Source: Akkermansia muciniphila
GTDB lineage: Bacteria; Verrucomicrobiota; Verrucomicrobiia; Verrucomicrobiales; Akkermansiaceae
Assembly: GCA_945874895.1 (NCBI GenBank)
Contig: CAMCIC010000003.1
Coordinates: 186,001-250,000, forward strand
Length of the DNA: 64,000 nucleotides
Reading direction: 5' to 3'
Positions within the stretch are counted from its first letter, which is position 1. Each line of letters starts with the position of its first letter. A model generated the notes under the pieces. That model worked only from the letters and a program-made list of their open reading frames with translations. It had not been told where the DNA came from and did not search any database. Made by a program: the position numbers and the translations under genes. Positions 63,408 to 64,000 of this stretch are shown one piece after another.

Positions 63408-63701
63408 TCAGGGCCAGTTGATGGGCAAGATCAGATTGTCTGGGGCGATGATGGTCTTTTCGCGTGAGTTGCCACCCTTATCGACGGAAAGCTGGGACTT
63501 TGAGCAGCGCAATTCCTTCGCCAGTAGTTCAATGAGTGCTTTGTTTGCCGCTCCGTCGATCGGGGGAGCGGCGATTCTGAGTCGCAGGATTTTGCCATGG
63601 AGGGGATGGGATTCCCAACCAATCACGGCATGCTGTTTAGCGTTGGGGGTGACGCGGACATGAAATTTCACGCGCTTTGTTAGATCAAACCAAGTCTGCA
63701 A
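63408..63701 (-). CDS. DUF167/YggU-family protein
   Basis: The 97-residue protein has the family pattern: FHVRVTPNAKQHAVIG, LRLRIAAPPIDGAANKALIELLAKEL, SKSQLSVDKGGNSREKTI. Function is not established for the family. The start is unclear: the frame is open upstream, TTG 63701 is the first candidate and GTG 63671 would also fit. It is not followed closely by another gene. Confidence 0.9.
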   Translation of the reverse strand: MQTWFDLTKRVKFHVRVTPNAKQHAVIGWESHPLHGKILRLRIAAPPIDGAANKALIELLAKELRCSKSQLSVDKGGNSREKTIIAPDNLILPINWP

Positions 63702-63771
63702 GCAAACGCCATCTTGTTCCGAATCCCATCTGGAAACGAAGAAATGCGTAGGGAGCGCCCCATGGGATCAG

Positions 63772-63808
63772 AAAAAAAGCGCCCACCGCGATTCGGTGAG
63801 CGCTTTTT
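63772..63808 (-). terminator. rho-independent terminator after the dihydrolipoyl dehydrogenase gene
   Basis: AAAAGCGCCCACCG (63775-63788) and CGGTGAGCGCTTTT (63794-63807) pair over 14 bp with one mismatch. The A run at 63772-63778 gives the minus-strand T run. It lies 16 bp after the stop of the 63824 gene. Confidence 0.82.
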
Positions 63809-63823
63809 CAGAAAAGAGGCGGA

Positions 63824-64000
63824 TTAGAAGTGAATCGCGTGTCCCTCGGCGGCGAGGGTAGCTTCGTGAATGACTTCTGACATGGTGGGGTGGGCGTGAA
63901 TGGTCGAGTGGATGTCCTCAGCGGTCAGTTCTTGATCCAGTGCCAAGCCCATTTCGGCAATGAGTTCAGTGGCATGATCGCCGATGATGTGGGCACCTAG
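63824..64000 (-). CDS. lpdA: C-terminus of dihydrolipoyl dehydrogenase
   Basis: Reading the minus strand, 58 residues end at TAA (63826-63824). They start LGAHIIGDHATELIAEMGLAL and continue LTAEDIHSTIHAHPTMSEVIHEA, which is the dimerisation-domain end of E3; the AHPTMSE motif holds the catalytic His. The gene continues beyond the window. E3 reoxidises lipoyl groups of 2-oxoacid dehydrogenase complexes, which LipB helps to charge. Confidence 0.93.
   Translation of the reverse strand, partial: LGAHIIGDHATELIAEMGLALDQELTAEDIHSTIHAHPTMSEVIHEATLAAEGHAIHF

Noticed and set aside
1-64000. tRNA, rRNA, riboswitch, insertion sequence, integrase, prophage or CRISPR
   Set aside because: I looked for the usual motifs on both strands and found none that I could support.

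Overview
The window reads as chromosomal DNA of a Verrucomicrobiota bacterium, most likely a member of Verrucomicrobiae. The signs are an exosortase with an EpsI partner, a PEP-CTERM protein built of autotransporter-type beta repeats, a very long PVC-type dehydrogenase/c-type cytochrome fusion, and several secreted proteins of unknown function next to ordinary housekeeping genes. This placement is inference from gene content; no rRNA gene is present to confirm it. Few start codons have a clear Shine-Dalgarno sequence.

Region 1 (1-18213, + strand) is one large exopolysaccharide locus. It holds a flippase C-terminus, family 2 and family 4 glycosyltransferases, a Wzy-type polymerase, an acyltransferase-3, a secreted SGNH-like protein, an MBOAT O-acetyltransferase with its SGNH partner, an FkbM methyltransferase, two more glycosyltransferases, the polyprenyl-phosphate sugar transferase that starts the repeat unit, a small orphan, a glycosyltransferase-like protein and an O-antigen-ligase/TPR protein. 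The first 5.4 kb is clearly AT-rich. A four-helix-bundle gene bounded by 11-bp inverted repeats sits between the MBOAT gene and its SGNH partner; its 5' end looks frameshifted at a slippery A tract.

Region 2 (18214-22800): exosortase and EpsI genes converge on the polysaccharide locus. They are followed by a small membrane protein, leuB and, divergently, deoB. The exosortase matches the PEP-CTERM protein at 38193-40916.

Region 3 (22762-27982): rpmF with its DUF177 partner, an ApaG-domain protein, malate dehydrogenase, a DEAD-box helicase, a cytochrome b562-like periplasmic protein and a CII-like regulator.

Region 4 (27983-37734): a minus-strand group (beta-helix protein, c-type cytochrome fusion, membrane-bound sulfatase-like enzyme with a Thr nucleophile), a divergent MGDG-synthase-like glycosyltransferase and a single-pass membrane orphan.

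Region 5 (38193-49243): PEP-CTERM protein, secreted orphan, Maf, a membrane-anchored pseudokinase, CinA, a lipoprotein, 5-formyl-THF cyclo-ligase, a secreted orphan coupled to a cobalamin adenosyltransferase, RecF and a gamma-carbonic-anhydrase-like protein.

Region 6 (49285-64000): a large orphan, prfC, rplI, a second DEAD-box helicase with ruvC and lipB, a minus-strand envelope group (SurA-like isomerase, secreted orphan, thioredoxin-like protein missing one Cys, LysM lipoprotein), an N-acetylmuramoyl-alanine amidase, an SLC13-type transporter, a DUF167 protein and the C-terminus of dihydrolipoyl dehydrogenase. A short interspersed repeat (about 105 bp) occurs at 23610 and 47463, with a weaker relative near 51676. 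I saw no tRNA, rRNA, CRISPR array, insertion sequence or prophage.
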